Shown here piece after piece: positions 1 through 6,284 of a DNA stretch of 61,570 nucleotides (within the stretch, counting starts at the first letter, position 1; every line of letters starts with the position of its first letter). The notes beneath the pieces were generated by a model that had not been told where the DNA came from, did not search any database, and saw only the letters and a list, made by a program, of their open reading frames with translations. Position numbers and translations under genes: made by a program. This DNA is from a virus, in IMG/VR virus record IMGVR_UViG_2162886015_000002, positions 1 to 61,570 of that record; one strand, written 5' to 3'.

Positions 1-371
1 GGCGGCACGCCGCGGCCGAGGATATAGACCATGAAGCGCTTGTCCATCGGCGCGCGCACGACCTCAACCGCAATGCCGCGTTCGCGCAGCTCGTCCATGA
101 TCTGCTCGGCGGATATCGCAAGCGGCGGCAGTTCTTGGCGCGTGTCGGCGTAAAAAACCGTCAGCGTCCTGGGGCGCTGGATCTTGCCGGTATCGATCAG
201 CCAGCAGATGATCGTCAGCGTGGCGCTGCTGTCCTTGCCGCCAGACCAGGCGATGCCCCAATGCGGATGGTCAGCGCCGTAGGCCTGCATCGACTGGACC
301 GTCAGTTCGATCGATTCAGTCATTTGCAGGCGCTGTGCGCCAGCGGCGAGGAAGTCGAGCTGAAAGCTCAT
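1..371 (-). CDS. PAPS reductase/DndC-like protein, N-terminal part (gene continues at 61570)
   Basis: These are the first 123 codons plus two bases of a gene that leaves the window at position 1 and resumes in frame at 61570. The PP-loop motif SGGKDSS is at about residues 43-49, counted from ATG at 371. This is the ATP-pyrophosphatase signature of the PAPS reductase/DndC family. ATG 371 overlaps the stop of the upstream 29-residue gene (ATGA). A second in-frame ATG at 323 would remove 16 residues. The joined gene has 412 codons including stop. The family uses ATP to activate a substrate for sulfur or redox chemistry. The real substrate is unknown; roles in nucleotide or DNA modification, or in sulfur supply to the host, are possibilities only. 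Confidence 0.85.
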   Translation of the reverse strand, partial: MSFQLDFLAAGAQRLQMTESIELTVQSMQAYGADHPHWGIAWSGGKDSSATLTIICWLIDTGKIQRPRTLTVFYADTRQELPPLAISAEQIMDELRERGIAVEVVRAPMDKRFMVYILGRGVP

Positions 372-457
372 CCGCACACCTGCTGCACAATTCCGACCAC
401 CCACGCAAGTGCGGTCAGCCCCAGCACAATCGACGCGAAAATGATCAGGCCTTTCAT
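368..457 (-). CDS. 29-residue membrane peptide
   Basis: This short frame starts MKGLIIFASIVLG and is almost entirely one hydrophobic segment, so a single-pass inner-membrane peptide is likely. Its ATG overlaps the stop of the CII-like gene (ATGA), and its own stop overlaps the ATG of the PAPS reductase-like gene in the same way. This double translational coupling is the main evidence that it is real. Function is not recognised. Confidence 0.6.
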   Translation of the reverse strand: MKGLIIFASIVLGLTALAWVVGIVQQVCG

Positions 458-786
458 GCGGCCCTCTTCCTGTTAAGGATTTGCGTCGCCAATGCCTCGA
501 GCTGTTTCTGCAACTCATCGTCGACATTCTTCTGCTTGTCGCCAAGAAATTTCTCGGCCAAGTAGTAGATCGGCGTGAAATCGCCGGTCTTCTCCAGATA
601 CTTTTCGAGCGAGTCGATAGAGAAGTGGCGTGATCCGTCATCGGAGAGCTGCACGCTGAGATTGCTGGGGGCTTGATCGAGATCGATCGCCACGCGTTTG
701 AGGCCACGCTGGTAGACACCGGTAGCCACGCAGTCCTTGAGGCTGCCATAGCGGTCTACAAGGCCAGGTTCAAAGTCGAGTTGCAT
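454..786 (-). CDS. CII-like phage regulatory protein
   Basis: The product (110 residues from ATG 786) starts MQLDFEPGLVDRYGSLKD, the pattern of the phage CII/CP76-type regulators of beta-proteobacterial phages. The middle part can form a helix-turn-helix. An in-frame ATG at 816 would add ten residues, but AAGG seven bases before ATG 786 favours the shorter form. It is the second gene of the rightward-type (minus) unit, after cro and a terminator-like hairpin, as cII follows cro and tR1 in lambda. It probably governs the lysis-lysogeny choice. The family call is by pattern and is moderate. Confidence 0.55.
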   Translation of the reverse strand: MQLDFEPGLVDRYGSLKDCVATGVYQRGLKRVAIDLDQAPSNLSVQLSDDGSRHFSIDSLEKYLEKTGDFTPIYYLAEKFLGDKQKNVDDELQKQLEALATQILNRKRAA

Positions 787-860
787 TTGATTGCCTTTGA
801 TAGCTGCTGATGTCATCTGTTATCGCCCCAATTCACCAGTTATCAATGCGTCTGGTTAAA

Positions 861-884
861 AATGGCGCCATATCTGACGCCATT
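861..884 (-). terminator. Terminator between cro and the CII-like gene (tR1-like)
   Basis: Inverted repeat AATGGCG (861-867) and CGCCATT (878-884) with a 10-base loop. Read on the minus strand, the hairpin runs into ATTTTTAACC. It lies between cro and the CII-like gene, so it could attenuate early transcription unless antitermination acts. Confidence 0.55.
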
Positions 885-964
885 GGATTTTCTGAATGAA
901 CTACCTGAACGCCGGTCCCATCAGTACTACTAACGCCGATCCGCGTCAGCCAATACGCAAATCG

Positions 965-1294
965 TCATTCGGGGTTGTTACTTACGTCGCCAACCGGCGG
1001 CTGAACGTCGTCAGAAGCGGCAGCGCGATCGGTTACACCGTTCGCACTGTCCGCGATAGACTGGGCAGAACTGCGGATATACGCCCAGTCGAGATCACTG
1101 CGCAGATCTTCCACACGGACCCGCCGATTTGTGGCTCGCTCAATCTCGATACACTTGTTCGGAGGGACGGGTCGCTCCCCCGTGCACCATTGCTGCACGG
1201 TTGGAGGCTTAACGCCGACGGCGCGCGCGAGAGCAGATTTGCTGCCTACAATTTCGCAAGCGCGGAGAACGGCTTCTTGAGTGGTCGTGTTCAT
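965..1294 (-). CDS. Cro-like repressor (YdaS/helix-turn-helix)
   Basis: 109 residues. The N-terminal half (about residues 8-60) is a helix-turn-helix with KSALARAVGVKPPTVQQW, typical of YdaS/Cro-type phage repressors; the C-terminal half looks disordered. It is divergent from the cI-like gene and shares its operator region. The promoter ends about two bases before ATG 1294, so the message should be almost leaderless. It probably represses the cI-type promoter and opens lytic growth. Confidence 0.8.
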   Translation of the reverse strand: MNTTTQEAVLRACEIVGSKSALARAVGVKPPTVQQWCTGERPVPPNKCIEIERATNRRVRVEDLRSDLDWAYIRSSAQSIADSANGVTDRAAASDDVQPPVGDVSNNPE

Positions 1295-1302
1295 GAAAGC
1301 TG

Positions 1303-1331
1303 ATTCTAGGCATAGCCTACGAAATGGTCAA
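1303..1331 (-). promoter_or_regulatory. Promoter for cro and the minus-strand early unit
   Basis: On the minus strand TTGACC (1331-1326) and TAGAAT (1308-1303) are 17 bases apart. Operators at 1307-1319 and 1330-1342 cover the -10 and -35 boxes. The start point should fall near 1296, only two bases before the cro ATG. Confidence 0.75.
1307..1319. promoter_or_regulatory. Operator, TAGGCATAGCCTA
   Basis: 13-bp near-perfect palindrome overlapping the cro -10 box. It belongs to a family of five sites in the genome (others at 1330, 1365, 3199 and 3222). Presumed binding site of the cI-like repressor and/or Cro. Confidence 0.75.
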
Positions 1332-1342
1332 GGCATTGCCGA
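1330..1342. promoter_or_regulatory. Operator, AAGGCATTGCCGA
   Basis: The middle of three sites in the divergent region. It overlaps the -35 boxes of both the cro and the repressor promoters, so a bound protein could touch polymerase on either side. Confidence 0.7.
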
Positions 1343-1364
1343 AAATTCGTCTGTCCCGTATATA
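1336..1364 (+). promoter_or_regulatory. Repressor maintenance promoter (PRM-like), leaderless
   Basis: TTGCCG (1336-1341) and TATATA (1359-1364) are 17 bases apart. The expected start point, seven bases after the -10, is 1371, the A of the repressor ATG. This predicts a leaderless cI message, as from lambda PRM. Confidence 0.65.
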
Positions 1365-1377
1365 CAGGCAATGCCTA
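1365..1377. promoter_or_regulatory. Operator, CAGGCAATGCCTA, over the repressor start codon
   Basis: Third palindromic site. It includes the ATG at 1371 and the predicted start of transcription, so filling it would block repressor synthesis, as OR3 does in lambda. Confidence 0.7.
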
Positions 1378-2279
1378 AAACCCCTGAACACATCGGCGAA
1401 CGCCTCAAGCGCGAGATGGACGCGCGCAAAATGACGCCCACCGAGGTAGCGTCGGCGTTTGGCGTCAAAAATCCTTCCGTCTACGACTGGATGAACTTCG
1501 GTCGGATCGCCAAAAAGCACATCCCAAAACTCGTTGAGGTCTTTGGCCATACGGCCAATTGGTGGATAACCGGCGAAGAAGAGCCAAATCCACCCGCTGT
1601 TCCTCAGATGGGAGGCGGAGGTCTCGCTGATAGGATCAAATCTGTTATCGACGATGCCGACGGCAACATCAGCAAAGTTGCAAATGCTGCCGGCACCACA
1701 GAGGAAGTCGTGGCTGGATGGCTATCTGGCAAAACGACTCAAATAGGTGTCGATCAGGCCGTGGCTCTCCAAGAAGCATTAGGCGTCAATTCCGTATGGC
1801 TGATGCTTGGGAAGGGCTCCAGGACAACCGCGATCCGTTACCACGACCCCTACGAACCAATCACCGACCTGAAATGGCGGGGCGTACCGGTGCAAGGCAT
1901 GGCGCAGTTAGGCGACAACGGGTTTTGGGCAGATGTCGAATACCCAGTAGGACATGGCGACGGCTACGTAGATGTCCCGACCAAAGACAAAGACGCATAC
2001 GCGCTACGTTGCGTCGGCGACTCAATGCGCCCGCGGATCAAAGATCGTGAGTTCGTCGTGGTTGAACCAAACCATCCAATCGAGCCCGGTGACGAGGTGC
2101 TCGTGAAAGCCAAGGACGGCCGCGTGATGGTGAAAGAGTTCCTCTACAAAAGGGCCGGGCGCGTGCATCTAATTTCCGTAAATGAGAATCACCCTCCGAT
2201 GGCCATCGAAGAGGAGAGCGTCGAAAAGATGCACTACGTCGGCTGGATCGCCAAGCCATCGGCATGGCGCCCTGACTGA
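1371..2279 (+). CDS. cI-like repressor, HTH plus S24 peptidase
   Basis: 302 residues. Residues about 5-58 form a helix-turn-helix (MTPTEVASAFGVKNPSVYDW). A second HTH-like segment follows at about 78-135 (ISKVANAAGTTEEVVAGW). The C-terminal half is a LexA/cI S24 peptidase: Ser218 lies in CVGDSMRPR and Lys255 in VMVKEF. Such repressors cleave themselves when RecA is activated, so DNA damage should induce the prophage. An upstream in-frame start at 1281 was rejected because it would begin inside the cro promoter, while 1371 matches a 17-bp-spaced promoter and the operator layout. Two HTH-like segments in one repressor are unusual. Confidence 0.9.
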   Translation: MPKTPEHIGERLKREMDARKMTPTEVASAFGVKNPSVYDWMNFGRIAKKHIPKLVEVFGHTANWWITGEEEPNPPAVPQMGGGGLADRIKSVIDDADGNISKVANAAGTTEEVVAGWLSGKTTQIGVDQAVALQEALGVNSVWLMLGKGSRTTAIRYHDPYEPITDLKWRGVPVQGMAQLGDNGFWADVEYPVGHGDGYVDVPTKDKDAYALRCVGDSMRPRIKDREFVVVEPNHPIEPGDEVLVKAKDGRVMVKEFLYKRAGRVHLISVNENHPPMAIEEESVEKMHYVGWIAKPSAWRPD

Positions 2280-2293
2280 TCCGCAGGGGAAAA

Positions 2294-2488
2294 ATGGCTC
2301 TAATAAAATGCAAAGAATGCGGAACCGAAGTTAGCGACAAAGCCACAGCGTGCATCAAGTGCGGCGCTCCGTACCCGGGAAAGAGCTGGGTCGATCAGCC
2401 GGGGAATGGTTGCGGCGTAATCGTCTTGGGTTTCATTGTGTTCGGAGCCGCAGTTGCTCTGTGGATCTGGATCACAGGCGGTCACTAG
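2294..2488 (+). CDS. Zinc-ribbon membrane protein
   Basis: 64 residues. A short zinc ribbon (CKECG ... CIKCG, residues 6-23) is followed by one transmembrane helix (about residues 40-60, GVIVLGFIVFGAAVALWIW). A purine-rich site (AGGGGAAAA) precedes ATG. It sits 14 bases after the repressor, so it should be made in the lysogen. Small membrane proteins there often alter the host surface or block superinfection; for this one that is a guess. Confidence 0.75.
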   Translation: MALIKCKECGTEVSDKATACIKCGAPYPGKSWVDQPGNGCGVIVLGFIVFGAAVALWIWITGGH

Positions 2489-2604
2489 TAGTCGAGCACT
2501 GGAAGTATCGGCGGCGGTGAGGTGACCGGATCGATCCTTAGTGTTTTGTGTACCACGCCACAAGGTAGGGTCGATCGCAATAAACGTCGTTAGAAATTCC
2601 TACG

Positions 2605-2610
2605 TATAAT
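2605..2610 (+). promoter_or_regulatory. Candidate -10 box for hicBA
   Basis: A consensus TATAAT stands 59 bases before hicB in the 180-bp gap after the zinc-ribbon gene. No good -35 is seen at 16-18 bases. HicB usually represses its own operon, which would suit this place. Confidence 0.4.
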
Positions 2611-2668
2611 TTTGATCAAACAAAATGTGCGCGAGGATTTCCCTACGCGTCGCACCAGCGGAGGCATC

Positions 2669-2902
2669 ATGTCGCAAGTAAAAGTTACCGCATTTTGGGA
2701 TCCAGAGGCAAATGTCTGGTGCGCGCAGAGCAGCGACGTGCCAGGCCTTATTCTCGAAGCCGATACCATGCAACATCTAGTATCCGAGCTGGAAGAGATG
2801 ATTCCGGCGATGATGCAGGAGAACGGCATGCGCGTTGACGGAAAAGTCGAGTTTGATCTCGATGCGCAATATCACGGGACCGCCCACGCACTGGAGGCCT
2901 GA
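2669..2902 (+). CDS. hicB: HicB-type antitoxin (DUF1902)
   Basis: 77 residues starting MSQVKVTAFWDPEANVW, with SSDVPGLILEADT, the DUF1902 form of the HicB fold. It should bind and neutralise the HicA toxin encoded next. ATG 2669 follows GGAGG; an earlier in-frame start has no such site. The stop overlaps the hicA start (TGATG). The pair lies in the immunity region and should be expressed in the lysogen. Confidence 0.8.
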   Translation: MSQVKVTAFWDPEANVWCAQSSDVPGLILEADTMQHLVSELEEMIPAMMQENGMRVDGKVEFDLDAQYHGTAHALEA

Positions 2903-3093
2903 TGGATTTTTATGCCGACGTAAGAACAATCCTAAGAGATCTCGGCTATGAACTCCACCGCTCAGGCAAAGGCAGCCATGAAATCTGGCGCAACCAGCAG
3001 CTCGGCAAATCAGTGACCGTTCCGCGTCACCTGAAGTCCCGGCACACTGCCAACGGGATTCTCAAGACAGTAGGTAGCGACCACAAGTTCTAA
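2902..3093 (+). CDS. hicA: HicA-type mRNA interferase toxin
   Basis: 63 residues. GYELHRSGKGSHEIWR includes the catalytic His of the double-stranded-RNA-binding-like HicA fold. HicA toxins cut mRNA. Coupled to hicB by a TGATG overlap and followed by a terminator at 3132-3156. Likely roles are lysogen maintenance or defence against other phages. Confidence 0.85.
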   Translation: MDFYADVRTILRDLGYELHRSGKGSHEIWRNQQLGKSVTVPRHLKSRHTANGILKTVGSDHKF

Positions 3094-3131
3094 GCCCCGC
3101 ATCGAGCGAGACTTTTCGTATCACCTAACCC

Positions 3132-3156
3132 AAGCCCGCCGCGCGCGGGCTTTTTT
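3132..3156 (+). terminator. Terminator after hicA
   Basis: AAGCCCGC and GCGGGCTT pair around a short loop and run into six T. It closes the lysogeny unit just before the early promoter. Confidence 0.85.
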
Positions 3157-3198
3157 GCGTCTGTCGTTTCCTACCCCGCCGCCTCCAAAAAATATTTC

Positions 3199-3211
3199 TA
3201 GGCAACGCCTT
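3199..3211. promoter_or_regulatory. Operator, TAGGCAACGCCTT
   Basis: Upstream site of the early promoter. It overlaps the first bases of the -35 box at 3210. Confidence 0.7.
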
Positions 3212-3238
3212 GACATGTACCTAGGCATTGCCTACGAT
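3210..3238 (+). promoter_or_regulatory. Early promoter of the plus-strand unit (PL-like)
   Basis: TTGACA (3210-3215) and TACGAT (3233-3238) with a 17-base spacer. Palindromic operators at 3199-3211 and 3222-3234 overlap the -35 box and the spacer/-10. It should be shut in the lysogen and drive the recombination, DGR and integrase genes when repression is lost. Confidence 0.85.
3222..3234. promoter_or_regulatory. Operator, TAGGCATTGCCTA
   Basis: The best copy of the palindrome. It fills the spacer and touches the -10 box of the early promoter. Confidence 0.75.
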
Positions 3239-3280
3239 GGAGTCATTCCAGCGGCACACAAAACACATCGGGAGCCGGAC

Positions 3281-3667
3281 ATGGTCAAGAACAGCAAGCA
3301 ATCGTGGCAGGTGGGTTCGACGGTACGCGTCGGTTTCCTGAGCCTGATCGTCATCGCATCGCTGGCGCCGACCGGCGACGGTCTGCCGGGCGCTTACATC
3401 CTGACGAACAGCAAGCAACTCTTTTCCTTCGTCCCGCACAACGGTCTGTCCAAGATCTCCGACATCGAAGCGGTCGAGATGTGCGAAGAGAGCAAGCGGA
3501 TCACCGAAGCCGCCGCAGCGCGTGCTGCTGCCGCAGCCTCCCGCGTGATCAACAACGCCGCCGTGTGCGCGAAGCTACGCCAGATCGCAGGGGAGGCCGC
3601 TGAGTTCATCGGCATGTCGGATGTGGGCGGCGAGCAGTTCGCTCACTACCGCAATGTCGCCCTCTGA
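3281..3667 (+). CDS. Conserved phage hypothetical, first early gene
   Basis: 128 residues from ATG 3281, about 36 bases after the expected transcription start. It has a hydrophobic stretch near residues 17-32 (VGFLSLIVIASLAP) and an alanine-rich helix near 72-90. Domain not recognised. As first gene behind the early promoter it could act in the switch or on the host, but nothing in the sequence shows how. A longer frame starting upstream would overlap the promoter and was rejected. Confidence 0.7.
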   Translation: MVKNSKQSWQVGSTVRVGFLSLIVIASLAPTGDGLPGAYILTNSKQLFSFVPHNGLSKISDIEAVEMCEESKRITEAAAARAAAAASRVINNAAVCAKLRQIAGEAAEFIGMSDVGGEQFAHYRNVAL

Positions 3668-3674
3668 GCCGGCC

Positions 3675-3812
3675 ATGATCACCATCGGCGCATTCCTCGA
3701 CGGCAAGCTGGTTTGCACGATCACCGTGCCGAACAAGCCGCGAGATATTGAGAGCGCAAAGCGTTGTCTTTCGAATTCGTATCCGGAAGCCAAGATCTAC
3801 CGGAAGCTTTAA
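3675..3812 (+). CDS. Small hypothetical protein
   Basis: 45 residues starting MITIGAFLDGKLVCT, probably a small beta-alpha fold. An ATG at 3657 overlapping the previous stop would add six residues. Function unknown. Confidence 0.55.
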   Translation: MITIGAFLDGKLVCTITVPNKPRDIESAKRCLSNSYPEAKIYRKL

Positions 3813-3822
3813 GGAGATCGCC

Positions 3823-3960
3823 ATGTCGATCCTAGCCAAAGACCTGATCGAACTGAACGCGCTGCCATTGCCGCACGGCACGCTGACAGAACATCTGTTG
3901 CGCGAAATCGCTTTGAACCTGATTTCGCCTGGCGTGCGCGACGAACGTGAGGGAGGTTGA
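3823..3960 (+). CDS. Small hypothetical protein
   Basis: 45 residues starting MSILAKDLIELNALPLP, preceded by AAGGAGATCGCC, a strong ribosome binding site. No recognised domain. Confidence 0.6.
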   Translation: MSILAKDLIELNALPLPHGTLTEHLLREIALNLISPGVRDEREGG

Positions 3961-3963
3961 GAA

Positions 3964-4062
3964 ATGGCTGCGACCTATCTGGCGATCGGACTTTCCCTCT
4001 GGGCCATAGCCGCGATGTTCGCGCTCGCTTTCGTGAGCGGCGCGCAGGGCCCCAAGCGCTGA
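3964..4062 (+). CDS. 32-residue membrane peptide
   Basis: MAATYLAIGLSLWAIAA and the following residues form a single hydrophobic helix that ends GAQGPKR. It starts three bases after the previous stop and fits the run of tiny early genes. Function unknown. Confidence 0.5.
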   Translation: MAATYLAIGLSLWAIAAMFALAFVSGAQGPKR

Positions 4063-4110
4063 TCTGGCGCTAACGCAATTTAGACCGAATCATTCATCAG
4101 GAGCCTCCAG

Positions 4111-4725
4111 ATGTTGAACATCGAACCGATCAAACTGCTCTCCGGTAGTCACGCCGACACGGCGCAGACGGGCAGCGGTTGTTTCATGAACGTGATCGCC
4201 TATCTCAACGGCGAGCCGCAGATAACCGACGAGTCGCCATGCGTGTGCCGCGCGATCCGCCGCCCGGCCATCTGGATCAACGACTTCCTGAATGATTCGG
4301 AACGCCATCTGCTGTTGCAGTTCGTGCAGCGCGCGATGGGTACGGCGACGGACGATGAGAAGGTGCTGCGCCAGCGGATCAGGCTGCTGATCGAGTACAT
4401 CCGAGATGTGGCTGGCCTTGCACATGACTTCGCACCCGATAGCGATGCCTCCAGGAGCGCGGCCTCGAGCCGGTTGCTTGCCGAGATGGCCGCGAAGCAT
4501 TCGCGGATCTACTGGACGCAGGCGGACTATTTTGGCGAGCTCGCAACTGATGCGGCATCGGCTGCGGGGGACGCCAGCAAGAATGCAGTGGAACGTAAGG
4601 CGCTCGTCGAGCGCACGTTAGCCTACCTCGAATCTGTCTGCCCGGCGGCCGATGCACCCAGCCGCGCCCTGATCGAGCGCGCGAATCGCCTGCTCGAACT
4701 GGCTGTCGCGCAAGGGGATGACTGA
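4111..4725 (+). CDS. Conserved phage hypothetical protein
   Basis: 204 residues. The N-terminus carries GSGCFMNVIAYLNGEPQ and SPCVC, a motif I associate with a phage family of unknown role. The rest is helical. AGGAG precedes ATG. The stop codon shares its last base with the next ATG (TGATG), so the lectin-like gene that follows is coupled to it. Confidence 0.7.
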   Translation: MLNIEPIKLLSGSHADTAQTGSGCFMNVIAYLNGEPQITDESPCVCRAIRRPAIWINDFLNDSERHLLLQFVQRAMGTATDDEKVLRQRIRLLIEYIRDVAGLAHDFAPDSDASRSAASSRLLAEMAAKHSRIYWTQADYFGELATDAASAAGDASKNAVERKALVERTLAYLESVCPAADAPSRALIERANRLLELAVAQGDD

Positions 4726-5255
4726 TGAACACCGCACATTTCGGAGCGTCGTCGCGTCGGGTTCAGGTGCCGCAATTTGCGCATTCAGTCGAGCAGGGCG
4801 GAGTGGATACCGGCCTGTTTTCGCCGCCGGATGGATCGCAGCCTTATCGCCTCATCGTCGCGTTGTTGCCTGAAGCACGTCTCGCGCCGACTCCATGGGG
4901 GCCTTACGGTCTGGATGTCGGTGTGACCAGCGATTGGGATGGTCGCGCGAACACGGATGCGATCTTACGCGCCGACCCGGCGAACGTGATTGCGTGCCAT
5001 ATCAAGGATCTGGAGATCGATGGTCACCGCGACTTCCACTGGGCCTCGAAGCTGGAGACGGATCACCTCTATCGCAATGCGGGCGAACTGGTCTATGCAT
5101 TCCTCAGCAACGGGTGGGCTTGGACAAGTACGCAGTTCTCGGCCGACAGCGCCTGGGGCCAGGGCTTCTACGGTGGCAACCCCTACGGCTGGAGCAAGGA
5201 CGGCAAAGCCGGCGCGCTGGCCGTCCGCAGATTCTATCCTTCAGTTCTTCAGTAA
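4725..5255 (+). CDS. C-type-lectin-like (DUF1566-like) protein, relative of the DGR targets
   Basis: 176 residues. The C-terminal third (GWAWTSTQFSADSAWGQ, GALAVRRF) has the layout of DUF1566/C-type-lectin-fold proteins and resembles the two DGR targets. The gene end shares GCCGTCCGCAGATT and AGTTCTTCAGTAATT with the second DGR target, with nine extra bases between. Upstream of that the sequence differs from the template repeat at many non-adenine positions, so this copy is not being rewritten by the present template. It could be an ancestral or retired target, or a conserved lectin-like partner. No signal peptide is seen. Confidence 0.7.
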   Translation: MNTAHFGASSRRVQVPQFAHSVEQGGVDTGLFSPPDGSQPYRLIVALLPEARLAPTPWGPYGLDVGVTSDWDGRANTDAILRADPANVIACHIKDLEIDGHRDFHWASKLETDHLYRNAGELVYAFLSNGWAWTSTQFSADSAWGQGFYGGNPYGWSKDGKAGALAVRRFYPSVLQ

Positions 5256-5470
5256 TTCAGCAGTGCGCCGCGCGTCGATTACGCGCACCGAAGCCACGGA
5301 GGCTCAATAGTCCGCAGCGGTGAGATGCCGCTGGGTGCCGGGAATAACCGGCGCCCTCAAATGCAGACGTTCGGCGGTACCGGTTGGGCTCCGGTGCACG
5401 AAACCCGACACGTTGCGCGGCGCAATGATCCTGCCTTAAGGAAGCGCTGAGCGTTTGCATCTGAGGGCCA
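5256..5470 (+). ncRNA. Candidate structured RNA after the lectin-like gene
   Basis: The 246-bp gap 5256-5501 has no credible gene but many inverted repeats. GCGCGT/ACGCGC at 5270-5286. CAGCGG/CCGCTG at 5315-5333. A 9-bp stem GGGTGCCGG/CCGGCGCCC at 5333-5356. A 14-position long-range stem at 5356-5369 with 5452-5465 (12 Watson-Crick pairs, one G-U, one mismatch). Inside it lie hairpins at 5377-5397 and 5411-5427. This is more folding than chance would give in an intergenic gap, but GC is high and no known RNA family was recognised. The strand is assumed from the operon. Confidence 0.5.
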
Positions 5471-5501
5471 AGCACAAGTCAACCAGATTAGGAGTACTGA
5501 C

Positions 5502-5732
5502 ATGGGCAAGCATTTCACAGCCGAGATTTACCGCCAGCTCGAACGCAAGATGGATCGTGGTCTGGACGAGGCGATGGGCGACGCTCAGCCGCCGCTGACG
5601 GAAGAAGAGCGCGCAGCGGGTTGGGACGACCAGTACTGGGACAAGGTCGATGCGGCACCGCGCTCGGTTCGTCTCGGCGACGAGATGTACGCGCCGGGAC
5701 TGTGTCGCGTGCGGCTTGGGGCCGAGCAGTGA
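5502..5732 (+). CDS. Small acidic hypothetical protein
   Basis: 76 residues beginning MGKHFTAEIYRQLERK. TTAGGAGTACTGAC precedes ATG. No recognised domain. First of four short genes linked by start/stop overlaps. Confidence 0.6.
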   Translation: MGKHFTAEIYRQLERKMDRGLDEAMGDAQPPLTEEERAAGWDDQYWDKVDAAPRSVRLGDEMYAPGLCRVRLGAEQ

Positions 5733-5935
5733 CCCGTCCTTACTTCCTCCGCCGTCTGAGCGGTCGCATAGTCCGAGGCGTAGTCGGCAGCGAGCGCGTA
5801 CCGGTCCACCAGCTCACCGAGCGCGACTATGAAATCGCTGCGCTGATGCTGGGATTCACTGCGGGAGCTGGCGCAATGGCTTTCGCGATGCTGGTGATCA
5901 TTACTTTTTACTGGAGGCCGACATGCGGTCTTTGA
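5729..5935 (+). CDS. Small membrane protein
   Basis: 68 residues from GTG 5729, which overlaps the previous stop (GTGA). A transmembrane helix lies near the C-terminus (LMLGFTAGAGAMAFAMLVII). The N-terminus is basic. Function unknown. Confidence 0.55.
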   Translation: MTRPYFLRRLSGRIVRGVVGSERVPVHQLTERDYEIAALMLGFTAGAGAMAFAMLVIITFYWRPTCGL

Positions 5936-6120
5936 TGCGAGCCCGGGTGCTCGAACTGCAATACGAAATGCTGTGCGAGCGCACGGCACGTCGCCAGCAG
6001 GCGGCAAAGGCAGCGTTAGTGCGTCGCGGTGTTCAGCCTCGCGTCCGCATCAGTGGTGCGTGGGTTCCGCCGTGTGTTGCCCGCGTCTTTCTCTACACGA
6101 ATGTGCGAGGTCTCGCGTGA
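5923..6120 (+). CDS. Small basic hypothetical protein
   Basis: 65 residues, rich in Arg, from ATG 5923 inside the end of the preceding gene. The stop overlaps the next GTG. No recognised domain. Confidence 0.5.
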   Translation: MRSLMRARVLELQYEMLCERTARRQQAAKAALVRRGVQPRVRISGAWVPPCVARVFLYTNVRGLA

Positions 6121-6284
6121 TCCGCGCCATGGACCGCTTCTACGAGAAGCATCCGCACATTTCGTTTGCGATCGCCGTCGCGTCCGTCGTCGCGATCATG
6201 TGGATCACGAGTGAATGGGACCGCGCCGACACCGCGGCGTTGCGCCTGCAGATGTGGTCATCGACCGATCGGAGCGCAACGTGA
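6117..6284 (+). CDS. Small membrane protein
   Basis: 55 residues from GTG 6117 (ATG 6129 is an alternative). One transmembrane segment (ISFAIAVASVVAIMWI). Both ends overlap neighbouring genes. Confidence 0.55.
   Translation: MIRAMDRFYEKHPHISFAIAVASVVAIMWITSEWDRADTAALRLQMWSSTDRSAT

Noticed and set aside
1281-1370. An upstream in-frame start for the repressor
   Set aside because: It would begin inside the cro gene and its promoter. The predicted transcription start and operator both fit ATG 1371.
5381-5394. CGGTTGGGCTCCGG in the structured gap as another template or variable repeat
   Set aside because: Similarity to the repeat start is limited to a few bases and stops at once; no AAC-rich or homing segment follows.
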